Numbered from the stretch's first letter, positions 18,039-26,878 are shown. The stretch is DNA of 64,000 nt from Staphylococcus haemolyticus (GCF_006094395.1 NZ_CP035291.1:2232001-2296000), one strand, 5' to 3'. A program made the numbers and translations. The notes: generated from the letters alone by a model not told the origin.

Positions 18039-18656
18039 ATGAACAAACCATTTATCGCAATTGAAGGCCCAATTGGTGTAGGTAAATCTTCCCTAACTCA
18101 TAAGCTTAGCCAGACATTAAATTACTATGAAGAAAAAGAAATAATTGATGAAAATCCATTTTTATCTGACTTCTACGATGATATTTCTAAATGGAGTTTT
18201 CAAACAGAAATGTTTTTCCTCTGTAATCGATATAAACAGGCAAAAGATATCGCTAAAATGACTCAAGGTGTTGTTAGCGATTATCATATTTATAAAAATA
18301 AAATTTTTGCTCGTAACACGTTGAGTAATAATGAATTTGATAAATTTGACCGCATTTTCGATATTTTAACTGAAGATCTTGAAATGCCTAACATGATTAT
18401 TTTCTTAGATGCTGATTTGGAGGTTCTGAAACAAAGAATAGCTCAACGTAATCGTAGTTTTGAACATCATATTGAGGATGACTATTTATTGAATCTCAAA
18501 GAAGATTATTTAACATTTTATAATGCCATGAAAAGTGAAGGCGCGAATGTCGTCTTAATTAATACAAGTGAAATTGATTTTGTTAAAAATGACTCAGATT
18601 ATCAATCAATTTTAGAAAAAATAAGACCTATGATAGGAGCAATTGAACATGAATAA
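18039..18656 (+). CDS. dgk: Deoxyguanosine/deoxynucleoside kinase Dgk
   Basis: A 205-residue deoxynucleoside kinase for purine deoxynucleoside salvage. The P-loop is EGPIGVGKSSLT at the N-terminus; EMFFLCNRYKQ and VSDYHIYKNKIFA match B. subtilis Dgk more closely than Dck. The lid arginines are in QRIAQRNRSFEHH. ATG 18039 follows TTGGAG. It overlaps the next gene by 8 bp, forming the usual dgk-dck pair. Confidence 0.88.
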   Translation: MNKPFIAIEGPIGVGKSSLTHKLSQTLNYYEEKEIIDENPFLSDFYDDISKWSFQTEMFFLCNRYKQAKDIAKMTQGVVSDYHIYKNKIFARNTLSNNEFDKFDRIFDILTEDLEMPNMIIFLDADLEVLKQRIAQRNRSFEHHIEDDYLLNLKEDYLTFYNAMKSEGANVVLINTSEIDFVKNDSDYQSILEKIRPMIGAIEHE

Positions 18657-19311
18657 TTATAAAGTACCTCAAAACGCAATAATCACCATTGCTGGTACCG
18701 TTGGTGTTGGGAAATCAACATTGACACAGGCTTTAGCTGACAAATTAAATTTTAAAACCTCTTTTGAAAATGTAGATCATAATCCTTATCTAGATAAATT
18801 TTATGATGACTTTGAACGTTGGAGTTTCCACTTACAAATCTACTTTTTAGCAGAACGTTTTAAAGAACAAAAACGTATGTTTGAATATGGTGGTGGATTC
18901 ATTCAAGATCGCTCTATTTATGAAGATGTTGATATTTTCGCGAAAATGCACGAAGAACAAGGTACTATGAATGAAGATGATTTTAAAACATATTCTGAGT
19001 TGTTCAATGCAATGGTAATGACACCTTACTTCCCTAAACCTGATGTATTAATTTATCTTGAGTGCGACTACAATGAAGTAATTGAGCGTATCAAAGCACG
19101 TGGTCGTGATATGGAAATTAATACGGATCCTGAGTATTGGCAAAAGTTATTCAAACGTTATGAAGACTGGATAAATAACTTTAATGCCTGTCCGGTCGTG
19201 CGCGTTAACATCAACGAATATGATATTCATGAAAACCCAGACTCTTTAGACCCAATTATTGATAAAATTGCTCATGTAATTAATACTTATCGCAAGGTAG
19301 ATAATCGTTAA
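18649..19311 (+). CDS. dck: Deoxyadenosine/deoxycytidine kinase Dck
   Basis: A 220-residue deoxynucleoside kinase. P-loop AGTVGVGKSTLT; FERWSFHLQIYFLAERFKEQ and GGFIQDRSIYED match B. subtilis Dck; the lid carries IKARGRDME. ATG 18649 lies 8 nt after AGGAG within the end of dgk, so translation is coupled. Together with Dgk it salvages deoxyribonucleosides to monophosphates. A strong bidirectional terminator follows. Confidence 0.88.
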   Translation: MNNYKVPQNAIITIAGTVGVGKSTLTQALADKLNFKTSFENVDHNPYLDKFYDDFERWSFHLQIYFLAERFKEQKRMFEYGGGFIQDRSIYEDVDIFAKMHEEQGTMNEDDFKTYSELFNAMVMTPYFPKPDVLIYLECDYNEVIERIKARGRDMEINTDPEYWQKLFKRYEDWINNFNACPVVRVNINEYDIHENPDSLDPIIDKIAHVINTYRKVDNR

Positions 19312-19318
19312 CATAAAC

Positions 19319-19356
19319 AAAACGCTACACATTTCAAACTCTTTGTGTAGCGTTTT
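19319..19356. terminator. Bidirectional terminator between dck and HAD gene
   Basis: AAAACGCTACACA pairs with TGTGTAGCGTTTT; T-runs follow on the plus strand and A-runs precede, so it can serve both converging genes. Confidence 0.85.
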
Positions 19357-19369
19357 TACATTTTTTATC

Positions 19370-20071
19370 TTATTTGTTTTCAATATATTGTTTTAAGACT
19401 TCGGGCACACTCACAGCTGTATCTATTATCACATCAGCATCTACTAACTCTTCTTTTTTAGCTATACCAGTAAGTACACCAATTGCTAAACCTAATTCAG
19501 CATTAACCTTTGTTTTCATGTCGTTATTAGTGTCTCCTACTATAACTACATCTTCAGGTTCGACATCATAAGAATCAAACAGTGGATTTAATACTGCTGG
19601 ATTTGGCTTTTCCGCTGCATGTGATTCTGTAGAGATAACTAAGTCGAAAGCGTCTTTAGAATTGGTATCTTCAAGAAATTGCAATACCCCTTTTCGTGAA
19701 TCACTTGTAACAATTCCAATTTTATAGCCGTCTTTTTTTAAAGATTGAATCATATCATACACACCATCAATCCAGTTGTTCTCTGGCACACGTGTATCAA
19801 CAAGCTCCTGGCTCGTATTACGTGTCCAAGTTGAGACATCTTTACCAACAACGTTATTAAAAGCTTTAATCATTTCATCTAGTGACCCTGACCCCATTAC
19901 AGAATCAGGAACGATGGCATTATCAAGAACACCTAATTGTCGATGTGCAACTTCTTTATCAGCTACTGGGTATTCATCTAAAAGACTATCCACTAATCTT
20001 ATACCAATTTTCTCCCAACTCTTATCAAATTCTATTAAAGTCCCGTCTTTATCAAATAATATCCATTTCAT
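19370..20071 (-). CDS. HAD-family hydrolase (phosphoglycolate phosphatase-like)
   Basis: A 233-residue HAD subfamily IA hydrolase. Motif I ILFDKDGTLIEF, motif II IGIVTSDSRKG, motif III lysine in SHAAEKPNPAVL, motif IV VIVGDTNNDMKT. The helical cap lies between residues 20 and 95. Members hydrolyse phosphoglycolate or other small phosphates; the substrate is not determinable here. It starts with ATG 20071 after AGGAGTG. Monocistronic: it ends at a shared terminator and faces dck. Confidence 0.85.
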   Translation of the reverse strand: MKWILFDKDGTLIEFDKSWEKIGIRLVDSLLDEYPVADKEVAHRQLGVLDNAIVPDSVMGSGSLDEMIKAFNNVVGKDVSTWTRNTSQELVDTRVPENNWIDGVYDMIQSLKKDGYKIGIVTSDSRKGVLQFLEDTNSKDAFDLVISTESHAAEKPNPAVLNPLFDSYDVEPEDVVIVGDTNNDMKTKVNAELGLAIGVLTGIAKKEELVDADVIIDTAVSVPEVLKQYIENK

Positions 20072-20170
20072 TTACATAGCACTCCTGTGAATTATGATTA
20101 TTAACCATTATATTGTAATACAAATTCTTATCTTAGACTTAATAACACGATTTATTATTCCATCTTCCAA

Positions 20171-20590
20171 TTATTCAGTATATGTATCTAGTAGGCGTTT
20201 ACCTTGATATATAACCATACCAGTTTTCAATTTTTTAAATCCAGCCTTTTGATAAAATTCTAAATTATCGATAGTTGAGATTAAATGGATACATGAAAGT
20301 GACCCTATTTCTTTAATAATGTGTTTAAGCATATACATACCAATTTGATTATTTTGAAAATCTTTATTAACAACTAAGTCATAAATAGCTGCATTGAATA
20401 CACCATCTGATAATGCTCTAGCAAAACCAATGACTTTATTATCATAAATTGCAAAGACTACATGTGTACTATTCTCAAAAATTTTTCGTATCTTATCTTT
20501 ATCATGTTTTAACCAACCAACTGATTGATATGTTTCGTAAATTGAATCAATGTAGCTTTCATCGAAATAAGTAATTAGTTTAAATTCCAT
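20171..20590 (-). CDS. GNAT-family N-acetyltransferase
   Basis: A 139-residue GNAT protein. The acetyl-CoA binding segment is KDFQNNQIGMYMLKHIIKE (a variant of Q/RxxGxG/A) and the C-terminal beta-bulge region FYQKAGFKKLKTGMVIYQG is typical. Substrate is unknown. GGGGG lies upstream of ATG 20590. It is in the same direction as the HAD gene but separated by 99 bp of AT-rich DNA. Confidence 0.82.
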   Translation of the reverse strand: MEFKLITYFDESYIDSIYETYQSVGWLKHDKDKIRKIFENSTHVVFAIYDNKVIGFARALSDGVFNAAIYDLVVNKDFQNNQIGMYMLKHIIKEIGSLSCIHLISTIDNLEFYQKAGFKKLKTGMVIYQGKRLLDTYTE

Positions 20591-20752
20591 TTAATCCCCC
20601 CAATCATCTTTATATTTTATTATACAATCTTATTTAATATCTTTTAAGTTTCATAAATGCGCGAATCAATACCGTTTCATTTATCATTTGCCTACGTCGA
20701 TTCAATTAAGCTAAATTTATGATTGTGTAATTTAAAAACCGATATAAATAAT

Positions 20753-20792
20753 TCACCCCGAAAATTAGATTTTTAATCTAACACCGGGGTGA
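20753..20792. terminator. Terminator after PSM-like peptide gene
   Basis: TCACCCCG pairs with CGGGGTGA, with a second inner stem TTAGATT/AATCTAA. It lies 19 bp past the stop codon of the short peptide gene. The T-rich tail is better on the plus strand, but AATTATTT follows on the minus strand. Confidence 0.7.
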
Positions 20793-20811
20793 TTTTTCAT
20801 TATAAAAATAA

Positions 20812-20889
20812 TTATTTAGGTTCGCCATGTACTAAAATACTACTAATAAAGTCAATCGCTTTTTTAATGAAACCGAATACGTCTGTCAT
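20812..20889 (-). CDS. 25-residue amphipathic PSM-like peptide
   Basis: A short ORF with residues 1-20 reading MTDVFGFIKKAIDFISSILV and a tail HGEPK. AAGGAG (20899-20904) is 9 nt before ATG 20889, and a GC-rich hairpin follows the stop. Plotted as a helix, V, F, I and L residues cluster on one face while D3, K9, K10, D13 and S16/S17 face the other; there is no signal peptide and net charge is near zero. These are the properties of alpha-type phenol-soluble modulins. It is not identical to any PSM or delta-toxin I can recall. It could instead be a type I toxin or a chance ORF, but the signals at both ends argue for a gene. Confidence 0.6.
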   Translation of the reverse strand: MTDVFGFIKKAIDFISSILVHGEPK

Positions 20890-21007
20890 TGGATTCCACT
20901 CCTTCATTAATATTTGAATTACATTTTTATTGTAAGCGCCTGAGGATAAATTTGGCGTTTATTGCGTAATTGCTCATTAATGTTGCGTATTTGTATGTTT
21001 AAATATT

Positions 21008-22270
21008 TCAATTTGTATTGTTTTGCATAGAAAGCAATTCTTGTACGTAACTATCCTTCACCTCGTAAACAACAGGATTACTTTTTAACTGTATTAATTT
21101 GCTTTCATATTTTTTTATTACTTCATTAACTTTATTTCTTGAATATCCTGCGATATCTTTGACTCCTTTAATAGTAATTCTAGAATATTTACTTCCAAAA
21201 ATTTTATCTTGAAGTAATATAAAGAGAACATCTGAATCATATTTATTCAATCCTTGTTGATCAAGTGCCTGTGCAAGTCTTTTAATTATTTCTGTATTAT
21301 TTTCAAACGTTTCTATTATATTATTTTGTCCTTCAATAAGTAATTGCATCATATCATCAATGAAATTTGTTATTTCACCTTTATTAAAGTAATCAGATGC
21401 TTCTTGAAATGCCTTATAATATTTATTTTTATTGTGATTTACGACGTATGAAAAAGTGAGTGCTGTAAATGAATCCAAGTTATCATTAAGCAATTTAGCT
21501 AAAATATATCTTCCTACTCTTCCATTTCCATCATAAAACGGATGAATGTATTCAAACATGTAATGACTAGCTAGAATTTTATAAATATCTGGTGCTTCGT
21601 AATGTTTAATAAAACTTAAAAAGATAGTTAGATATTCAAAAATTTCTGGTTCATTAAATTCATTTCTGTGAATCCATTTACTTTTAGCATTGTCATATAC
21701 ACCAATAGAATTTTTTCTAAACAAATTTCCATCTGGTAAATCTTTTTCTAGAATTTCAGAAGGCACAATTAAATCAAGGATATTACGTATATCTGTAATT
21801 GAGTTAATTTCAACATCATCATTTTCAATCATAATATATTGGTTTACTAATCCATCAAAACGCTTATTCTCACCTTTAGTTTTGTTTAAAGACGCAGCTA
21901 TTTCTTTTTTCGTACTTTTTATATTTTCAATTTTATTTGTACTTTGGATTTAATTGATTAATAAATGTTTAATATATACTTCATTCGCAACTTTAGGCAA
22001 TTCTGAGGAAAGTTGCTTAATTCTATCTGAGTTTTTTAAGACCTTTTCAAGATTAATACCTAATGATCGATTTAGAACAAAGAATAGAGGATACTCTACG
22101 TCTCTTTGTTGTTTCTCGTCCTGAATTGGATGGATTATAAAATCGGTAACATAACTTGAATAACTATTTAACCGCATATTATATTCTGTATCTACATTAT
22201 CCCAACCATACATATGAAAAAGCTTTTTTAATGATTTGTACTCCACAAGGTACACCTTCTTACTTATCAT
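21008..22270 (-). pseudogene. Fic-family protein gene with in-frame stop
   Basis: One open frame of about 420 codons is cut by TAA at 21950-21952 after 106 residues. The 3' part carries the Fic active site HPFYDGNGRVGR, which transfers AMP (or another NMP) to hydroxyl groups of target proteins. Immediately after the stop codon the frame reads IQSTNKIENIK, matching the inhibitory-helix motif (S/T)xxxE(G/N). A C-terminal winged-helix-like region (TIKGVKDIAGYSRNKVNEVI) follows. So domain order is N-terminal extension, inhibitory helix, Fic core, wHTH. An internal ATG at 21832 could start a 274-residue protein lacking the inhibitory helix, but no good ribosome site precedes it. GGTGTAC precedes ATG 22270 weakly. 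Confidence 0.8.
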
Positions 22271-22477
22271 ATATTTAAATATGATATTTATGAATGATTA
22301 TATTATATATAATCCGTTCTTCTTTTAAAAACAATATTCTTAACTTTAAAAATCACTATACTCAAGATGAAACATAGTTAAAAAATTAATTATGTTAAAT
22401 AGTCATTTTTATAAGTATACTAATCATCATTGAATATTCCTTCTATATTTTCAGTAGATATACATTTTAATATAAAA

Positions 22478-22500
22478 ACACCTGTCATAGTAACAGGTGT
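22478..22500 (-). terminator. Terminator of small membrane-protein gene
   Basis: ACACCTGT pairs with ACAGGTGT; TTTTTATATT follows on the minus strand. It lies 26 bp downstream of the 88-residue ORF. The remaining gap 22271-22477 shows nothing else recognisable. Confidence 0.75.
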
Positions 22501-22525
22501 CTAAGCTAAGATAAATCCAAATAAA

Positions 22526-22792
22526 TTATTTCTTTCTATCGTTTAGTAACTTAAGTAACACAAATGTAGTAGCTATATTTAAAAAGACATTAATCATACC
22601 AAAATTAATAAATAAGCTAGTCCATAGACATATCACTAATAAAATCGCAATTATTCTCATATATTTACAATAAGTTCCTTTCCTAAAAACATCAATTTTT
22701 AGTATGAAACTATAAATGGTTTTATAAATAAATCTTAATGTAAAAAGTGCTATACAATTTAAGTTGATTAATAAAAAAACTTTACTTATCAA
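22526..22792 (-). CDS. Small hypothetical membrane protein
   Basis: An 88-residue protein with two clear hydrophobic stretches at the C-terminal half (MRIIAILLVICLWTSLF and INVFLNIATTFVLLKLL) and an N-terminal hydrophobic segment (FLLINLNCIALFTLRFIY). It ends in NDRKK. No family recognised. No strong ribosome site is seen before ATG 22792, but the terminator downstream supports a real transcription unit. Similar small membrane proteins occur in accessory staphylococcal DNA. Confidence 0.5.
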   Translation of the reverse strand: MISKVFLLINLNCIALFTLRFIYKTIYSFILKIDVFRKGTYCKYMRIIAILLVICLWTSLFINFGMINVFLNIATTFVLLKLLNDRKK

Positions 22793-22843
22793 CGCTTATT
22801 TTTAATCTTTATTATTTTTATATAACATCCATATATTACTTGC

Positions 22844-23293
22844 TCACACTTTTTTCAAAAACCAAATCTTATCTCTACATAAAATTCCATTTTCGTATAT
22901 TTTATCATTATAATTTCTTTCGAAGAACCCAATTTCTACTCCAATCATTCTGAAACCTGCTTTTTGATAAAAAGCAATTTGATCAATACTAGAATTGCCT
23001 GTCCCCACAATGATCTCTTTGTATCCTTTTTGTTTTGCATAATCAAACAAATGTAATAATAATTTTTTACCAATACCGTGACTTTGTTTATTTTCACTAA
23101 CAGCTATGTTGACTAATTCAACCTTATCTATATTAATTTCTTTTAACACATAACAACCTAATATTACTGAACCATCTTTATAAATAAAGCATTCTCCACT
23201 CTGAAGGTATTCTAAAATTAATTTCATAGACGGATCAGCCAACAACAGTAAATCAAATGGTGCATCTTCAATAGAGTCCAATTTTTCAAACAT
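22844..23293 (-). CDS. GNAT-family N-acetyltransferase
   Basis: A 149-residue GNAT protein. Acetyl-CoA loop NKQSHGIGKKLLLHLFDYA fits Q/RxxGxG; the later segment AFYQKAGFRMIGVEIGFF is typical. The C-terminal Cys-Arg-Asp (LCRDKIWF) and the phrase YNDKIYENGILCRD match the YvbK-like acetyltransferases of Firmicutes. Substrate unknown. The ATG is preceded by AGTAGGGATATTT, a weak GGG ribosome site. It is followed by the small membrane-protein gene in the same direction. Confidence 0.8.
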   Translation of the reverse strand: MFEKLDSIEDAPFDLLLLADPSMKLILEYLQSGECFIYKDGSVILGCYVLKEINIDKVELVNIAVSENKQSHGIGKKLLLHLFDYAKQKGYKEIIVGTGNSSIDQIAFYQKAGFRMIGVEIGFFERNYNDKIYENGILCRDKIWFLKKV

Positions 23294-23803
23294 AAATATC
23301 CCTACTTTTCAAAAATAGAATTTATTCTTAGTTATTTAATTTTTATCGATTTATAGACTTCTAATTAATATAAATAGCTTCATAAATTTAAATTACCCCT
23401 AAGTAAGAAATAATTTGCACTTACCAACTATTTCTATAATAATAAGCTATCCACCCTTACATGTTATTCTCAATTTGAGAATTCATATGTTTTCTTTAGC
23501 ATCTTTTAGACTATTTTTATATTTCAATATTAACATCCATGCTAATATCTTTATTTTTCTCATATGTTTTACATTAATTAAAATTCAAGATATTTTATAG
23601 CTTAATATACAATTTTCGACACTAACCTTTTATGAAAAGATATTACTTCGCTATTCTTAATAAACACATTTAACACAAACCACATCGCTAAATTAATATA
23701 TTAGTTCAATTCATATTCTAATTTTAGTCTCTCCATTATTGACTTTAACGTTACGTAATAGATTATGTTTTAGTTATACCAAAGAAATGGAGGAAGATTT
23801 GAA
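23294..23803. other. 510-bp AT-rich intergenic region
   Basis: No convincing gene. A 61-codon plus-strand frame at 23415-23600 lacks a ribosome site and protein-like composition. The region must contain the promoters of the divergent GNAT (minus) and VOC (plus) genes. Confidence 0.5.
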
Positions 23804-24220
23804 ATGGATTATTATCAAATGCCAATGTTTAATAAGATACTAGTCAGTGACATTCAAAAAGCAGCGAAGTGGTATGAAAAAACACTAGGATTTAACAGTG
23901 TATTTAAATTTAGAAATGATAAAAATGAGGTTTTAATGGAGCATCTGAGATTGGAGAAGTATCAAGATATCATGCTAATTTCTAGTGATGACTTTGAAGT
24001 TGGTAATGCAACATACTTGAATATTTTAGTTAAAGATATTAATAACTTAGAGAAACACATAACTTCACAATTTATTGTGGAACAACTTGAAGAAAAACCA
24101 TGGAACGCTAAAGAAATGACTATAAAAGACTTAGACGGTCACTTATTAACACTTTCACATTCAAATATAACTGATAAAGATTTTCAAAAATTAATGAAAA
24201 AAACTTCAAGTAATTTCTAA
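23804..24220 (+). CDS. VOC (glyoxalase/bleomycin-resistance) family protein
   Basis: A 138-residue vicinal-oxygen-chelate protein. The start MDYYQMPMFNKILVSDIQKAAKWYEKTLGF has the classic beta-alpha module followed by FKFRNDKNEVLMEHLRLE, and the second module ends in MTIKDLDGHLLTLSH with a metal-ligand-like D-x-D-G-H. GGAGGAAG sits 8-9 nt before ATG 23804. VOC proteins include glyoxalases, dioxygenases and antibiotic-binding or fosfomycin-modifying enzymes; the exact role is unknown. Confidence 0.82.
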   Translation: MDYYQMPMFNKILVSDIQKAAKWYEKTLGFNSVFKFRNDKNEVLMEHLRLEKYQDIMLISSDDFEVGNATYLNILVKDINNLEKHITSQFIVEQLEEKPWNAKEMTIKDLDGHLLTLSHSNITDKDFQKLMKKTSSNF

Positions 24221-24305
24221 ATCTTTAATTGATAATTAAACGTAGTTAAGCGACTTCTGAGAGATTTAGAATTATTGATAAACGTAAGTGCTCACACACT
24301 TAAGT

Positions 24306-24378
24306 AAATAGTTCTAAGATAGATTACGAAGTGTAGTTGTGAAGACTCCTATGTTGCTTATCTATCTAAAAACTATTT
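24306..24378. repeat. Inverted repeat, possible structured RNA
   Basis: The 19-base arm at 24306-24324 pairs with 24360-24378 with 17 of 19 matches, around a 35-base loop. A C-rich stretch (CCAGCCCCCTAAGC, 24398-24411) follows. The unit lies between the VOC gene and an old IS end. It may be an sRNA or an IS-derived palindrome. Confidence 0.35.
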
Positions 24379-24463
24379 TACAAGACCGCGGCTCGACCCA
24401 GCCCCCTAAGCAAGCATCACAACAGAATGAGTAAATGTTCATCAAAGAATTTCTTTAGAGAAT

Positions 24464-24523
24464 TACAGGCTGAAGCTGTATCCTAAAAAACGAGCCAACA
24501 ATACGAAATATCGTAAATAAATA
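24464..24523. mobile_element. Remnant of older IS1272-like end, left flank of copy 2
   Basis: TACAGGCTGAAGCTGT, then CGAGCCAACAATACG and GTAAATAAA reproduce, with scattered differences, the subterminal part of the IS1272-type left end (compare 26333-26395 in copy 2). It stops exactly where that element has its hairpin, and copy 2 begins. Confidence 0.85.
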
Positions 24524-26189
24524 GAGTCCGGGACATAAAGTTCTTGGATAAGTGAAAAAAGACAATTTCTATTGAAATAATATAGAAATTGTCTTTTTTA
24601 TAAATTTTTTGATTATTTTCAACTCGTTGAGCTACTACTTTTCTTATATTAAGTGCCATTAATACAAAACCAAGTTCTCTTTTGACTTTATTGAGTCCTC
24701 GGACAGACATCCGAGTGAAACCCAAAATAGCCTTCATAAATCCAAAAACAGGTTCCACATCAATTTTTCTTTGACTGTAGATATTTTTTGTTTCTGGTTC
24801 TGAAAGCTTTTTGTTAATTTGGGATTTAAAATATTCCCAGTTATAATTCTTCATTATTTTTTTGTTTGTTTTTGAATTGAAGTTCATACATTGATTTTTC
24901 AGAGGACATTCTGAACAATCATCACATTCATATAATTTGAAGTCTCGCTTATAACCATACTTATCATGACGATAGGCATATCTTTTAAAACCTAGCCGTT
25001 TATTATTCGGACAAATGAATTCGTCATTAATTTCGTCATAGTTCCAATTTTGAGTATTAAAGATGTCACTTTTATATTTTTTAGTTTTATCTTTTATAAA
25101 CATTCCATATGTTATGAGTGGCGTTCGATTAAAGTCATCTATAATTGCCTTATAATTTGATTCACTACCATAACCTGCATCAGCTACAATATATTCAGGT
25201 AAATGACCGTAGGTCTCTTGAATTGAATTTAAAAATGGAATCATCGTTCTAGTATCCGTTGGATTTTGATACACATTATAAGATAAAACAAATTGGGAAT
25301 TTGTCGCTATTTGTAAATTATACCCTGGCTTAAGTTGTCCATTTTTCATGTGATCTTCTTTCATTCTCATAAATGTCGCATCATGATCTGTCTTAGAATA
25401 ACTATTTCTATCCTTTAAAATAGATTTTTGAAATTCGTATCGATACTTTCGCTCAAAATAATCATTGATTTGCTTTTTGTATTTTTTGATTTTAGTTCTT
25501 TTGAGACGTATTTGTTTTCTTGTTTTAGTACATTTTTCATTGTTGATATGTTGGTTTAAATCTTCGATTTCTTTATCTAAGTGACTACCAATCAAATCTA
25601 TTTCTTCTTTTGTTAATTCATTATCATGATCTTCTTTAATTTCCGGTATGATTTTATTGGTTACCAATTCATGGTAGAGGGCTTTAGAATCCTCATTCAT
25701 CTTTGATTCATGGTTTTGAATACTCTTTTTCCATACAAATGTATATCGATTGGCATTTGCTTCAATTTTTGTACCATCAATAAAAATAGCTTTATCATCT
25801 ATAAGATTTTGTTTTACACACTGACTGTAAAATTGAATAAATAAAGATTCTAATAAAGCATCTACTTTTGGATTTACTCTAAATCGATTAATTGTTTTAT
25901 AAGAAGGTTTTTGATTTTGTGATAGCCACATCATTCGGATGCTATCATTAAGCATTTTTTCTATTTTACGACCTGAGAATACAGATTGTGTGTAGGCATA
26001 TAGAATCACTTTTAACATCATTTTAGGATGGTACGAAGTTGCACCACGGTGATGTCTGAATTCGTCGAATTCATTGTCAGGAATTGTTTCAACAATATCA
26101 TTTACATGTCGTGAAATATCATTTGTGGGGATAAGAACTGAAGTTTCCATTGGTAGAGTAAGTTGAGTCATGTTATAATTTTTATACAT
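24483..26189 (-). CDS. IS1182-family transposase (IS1272 type), copy 2
   Basis: The protein matches copy 1 residue for residue up to the IS end at 24524; the final 12 codons (after KNFMSR) come from flanking DNA, because the element supplies no stop. All catalytic landmarks are intact (FIDGTKIEANANRY, VADAGYGSESNY, DVEPVFGF). GAGGTGCC precedes ATG 26189. The intact frame and identity with copy 1 suggest recent transposition. Confidence 0.88.
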   Translation of the reverse strand: MYKNYNMTQLTLPMETSVLIPTNDISRHVNDIVETIPDNEFDEFRHHRGATSYHPKMMLKVILYAYTQSVFSGRKIEKMLNDSIRMMWLSQNQKPSYKTINRFRVNPKVDALLESLFIQFYSQCVKQNLIDDKAIFIDGTKIEANANRYTFVWKKSIQNHESKMNEDSKALYHELVTNKIIPEIKEDHDNELTKEEIDLIGSHLDKEIEDLNQHINNEKCTKTRKQIRLKRTKIKKYKKQINDYFERKYRYEFQKSILKDRNSYSKTDHDATFMRMKEDHMKNGQLKPGYNLQIATNSQFVLSYNVYQNPTDTRTMIPFLNSIQETYGHLPEYIVADAGYGSESNYKAIIDDFNRTPLITYGMFIKDKTKKYKSDIFNTQNWNYDEINDEFICPNNKRLGFKRYAYRHDKYGYKRDFKLYECDDCSECPLKNQCMNFNSKTNKKIMKNYNWEYFKSQINKKLSEPETKNIYSQRKIDVEPVFGFMKAILGFTRMSVRGLNKVKRELGFVLMALNIRKVVAQRVENNQKIYKKDNFYIISIEIVFFHLSKNFMSRTLFIYDISYCWLVF

Positions 26190-26459
26190 AAGGCACCTCG
26201 TTAATTTAGTTTAGTGATGTTTATTAAATTATACGAAAGTGCTTTATTTTTTTAAAGTATTACAATGTAAAATTACATATAAATACAAAGTATTTTGGCG
26301 AGACTCTTGAGGGAACAGGACAAGCTGAAGACTACAGGCTGAAGCTGTCCCCTAAGAAAGCGAGCCAACAATACGGAGTATTGTAAATAAAGAAGCCAGT
26401 AAATGAATTTGTTAAAACTCATTTACTGGCTATTTCTCTAGGGTTTATGTCCCAGACTC
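24524..26459 (-). mobile_element. IS1272-type element, copy 2, nested in an older IS end
   Basis: 1936 bp, ends GAGTCCGGGACATAAA at 24524 and GAGTCTGGGACATAAA (reverse complement) at 26459. Orientation is opposite to copy 1. The flanks are the two halves of an older related IS terminus (24464-24523 and 26460-26486), with the hairpin between them missing. Confidence 0.92.
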
Positions 26460-26486
26460 ATTTCTCTAGGAATTATGTTTCAACTC
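26460..26486. mobile_element. Remnant of older IS1272-like end, right flank of copy 2
   Basis: ATTTCTCTAGG, then AATTATGTTTCAACTC, is a diverged version of the last 27 bases of the IS end (ATTTCTCTAGG, GTTTATGTCCCAGACTC at 26433-26459). It completes the older element terminus begun at 24464. Confidence 0.85.
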
Positions 26487-26586
26487 TACTAAGTAGAATA
26501 TAAGTTATTCACCTTTATGTAAAAGTCTAATCTATTGCAACAGTTTACGTTTTTAATTATATTAATCTATATTTTTGCACTTAAAA

Positions 26587-26859
26587 TCATAAAATAAACA
26601 ACACAACAATCATCAAAATAATAACGAGTATATCGGCTAGTATAGTATTAACGTCTTTCTCTAAAATATCTGGTATTGCGCCAATACACAAACCTAGAAT
26701 AAAAGTAAAAGAAAAAATATTGAAAAATAGATGTAGGATTGACCATCCAAACACCAATTTCAATAACCAAGTCAAAATTAATAAAAGTACTGAAAAACCT
26801 AATATACTCTTAGATATTGCTTGATATTTTTTATACTTTTTCTCTCTCTTTAAAAACAT
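26587..26859 (-). CDS. Small hypothetical membrane protein
   Basis: A 90-residue protein with a basic N-terminus (MFLKREKKYKKY) and three hydrophobic segments: ILGFSVLLLILTWLLKLVF, LFFNIFSFTFILGLCIGAI and ILADILVIILMIVVLFIL. It starts 19 bp after the preceding membrane-protein gene and follows TAGGAGGC, a strong ribosome site. No family recognised. The paired arrangement suggests a two-subunit membrane unit, perhaps bacteriocin immunity or stress related; that is conjecture. Confidence 0.6.
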   Translation of the reverse strand: MFLKREKKYKKYQAISKSILGFSVLLLILTWLLKLVFGWSILHLFFNIFSFTFILGLCIGAIPDILEKDVNTILADILVIILMIVVLFIL

Positions 26860-26878
26860 TCAAAGCCTCCTAAAATTA

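Noticed and set aside
23415..23600. 61-codon plus-strand frame in the gap before the VOC gene
   Set aside because: No ribosome site, no protein-like composition beyond AT-rich chance hydrophobic codons.
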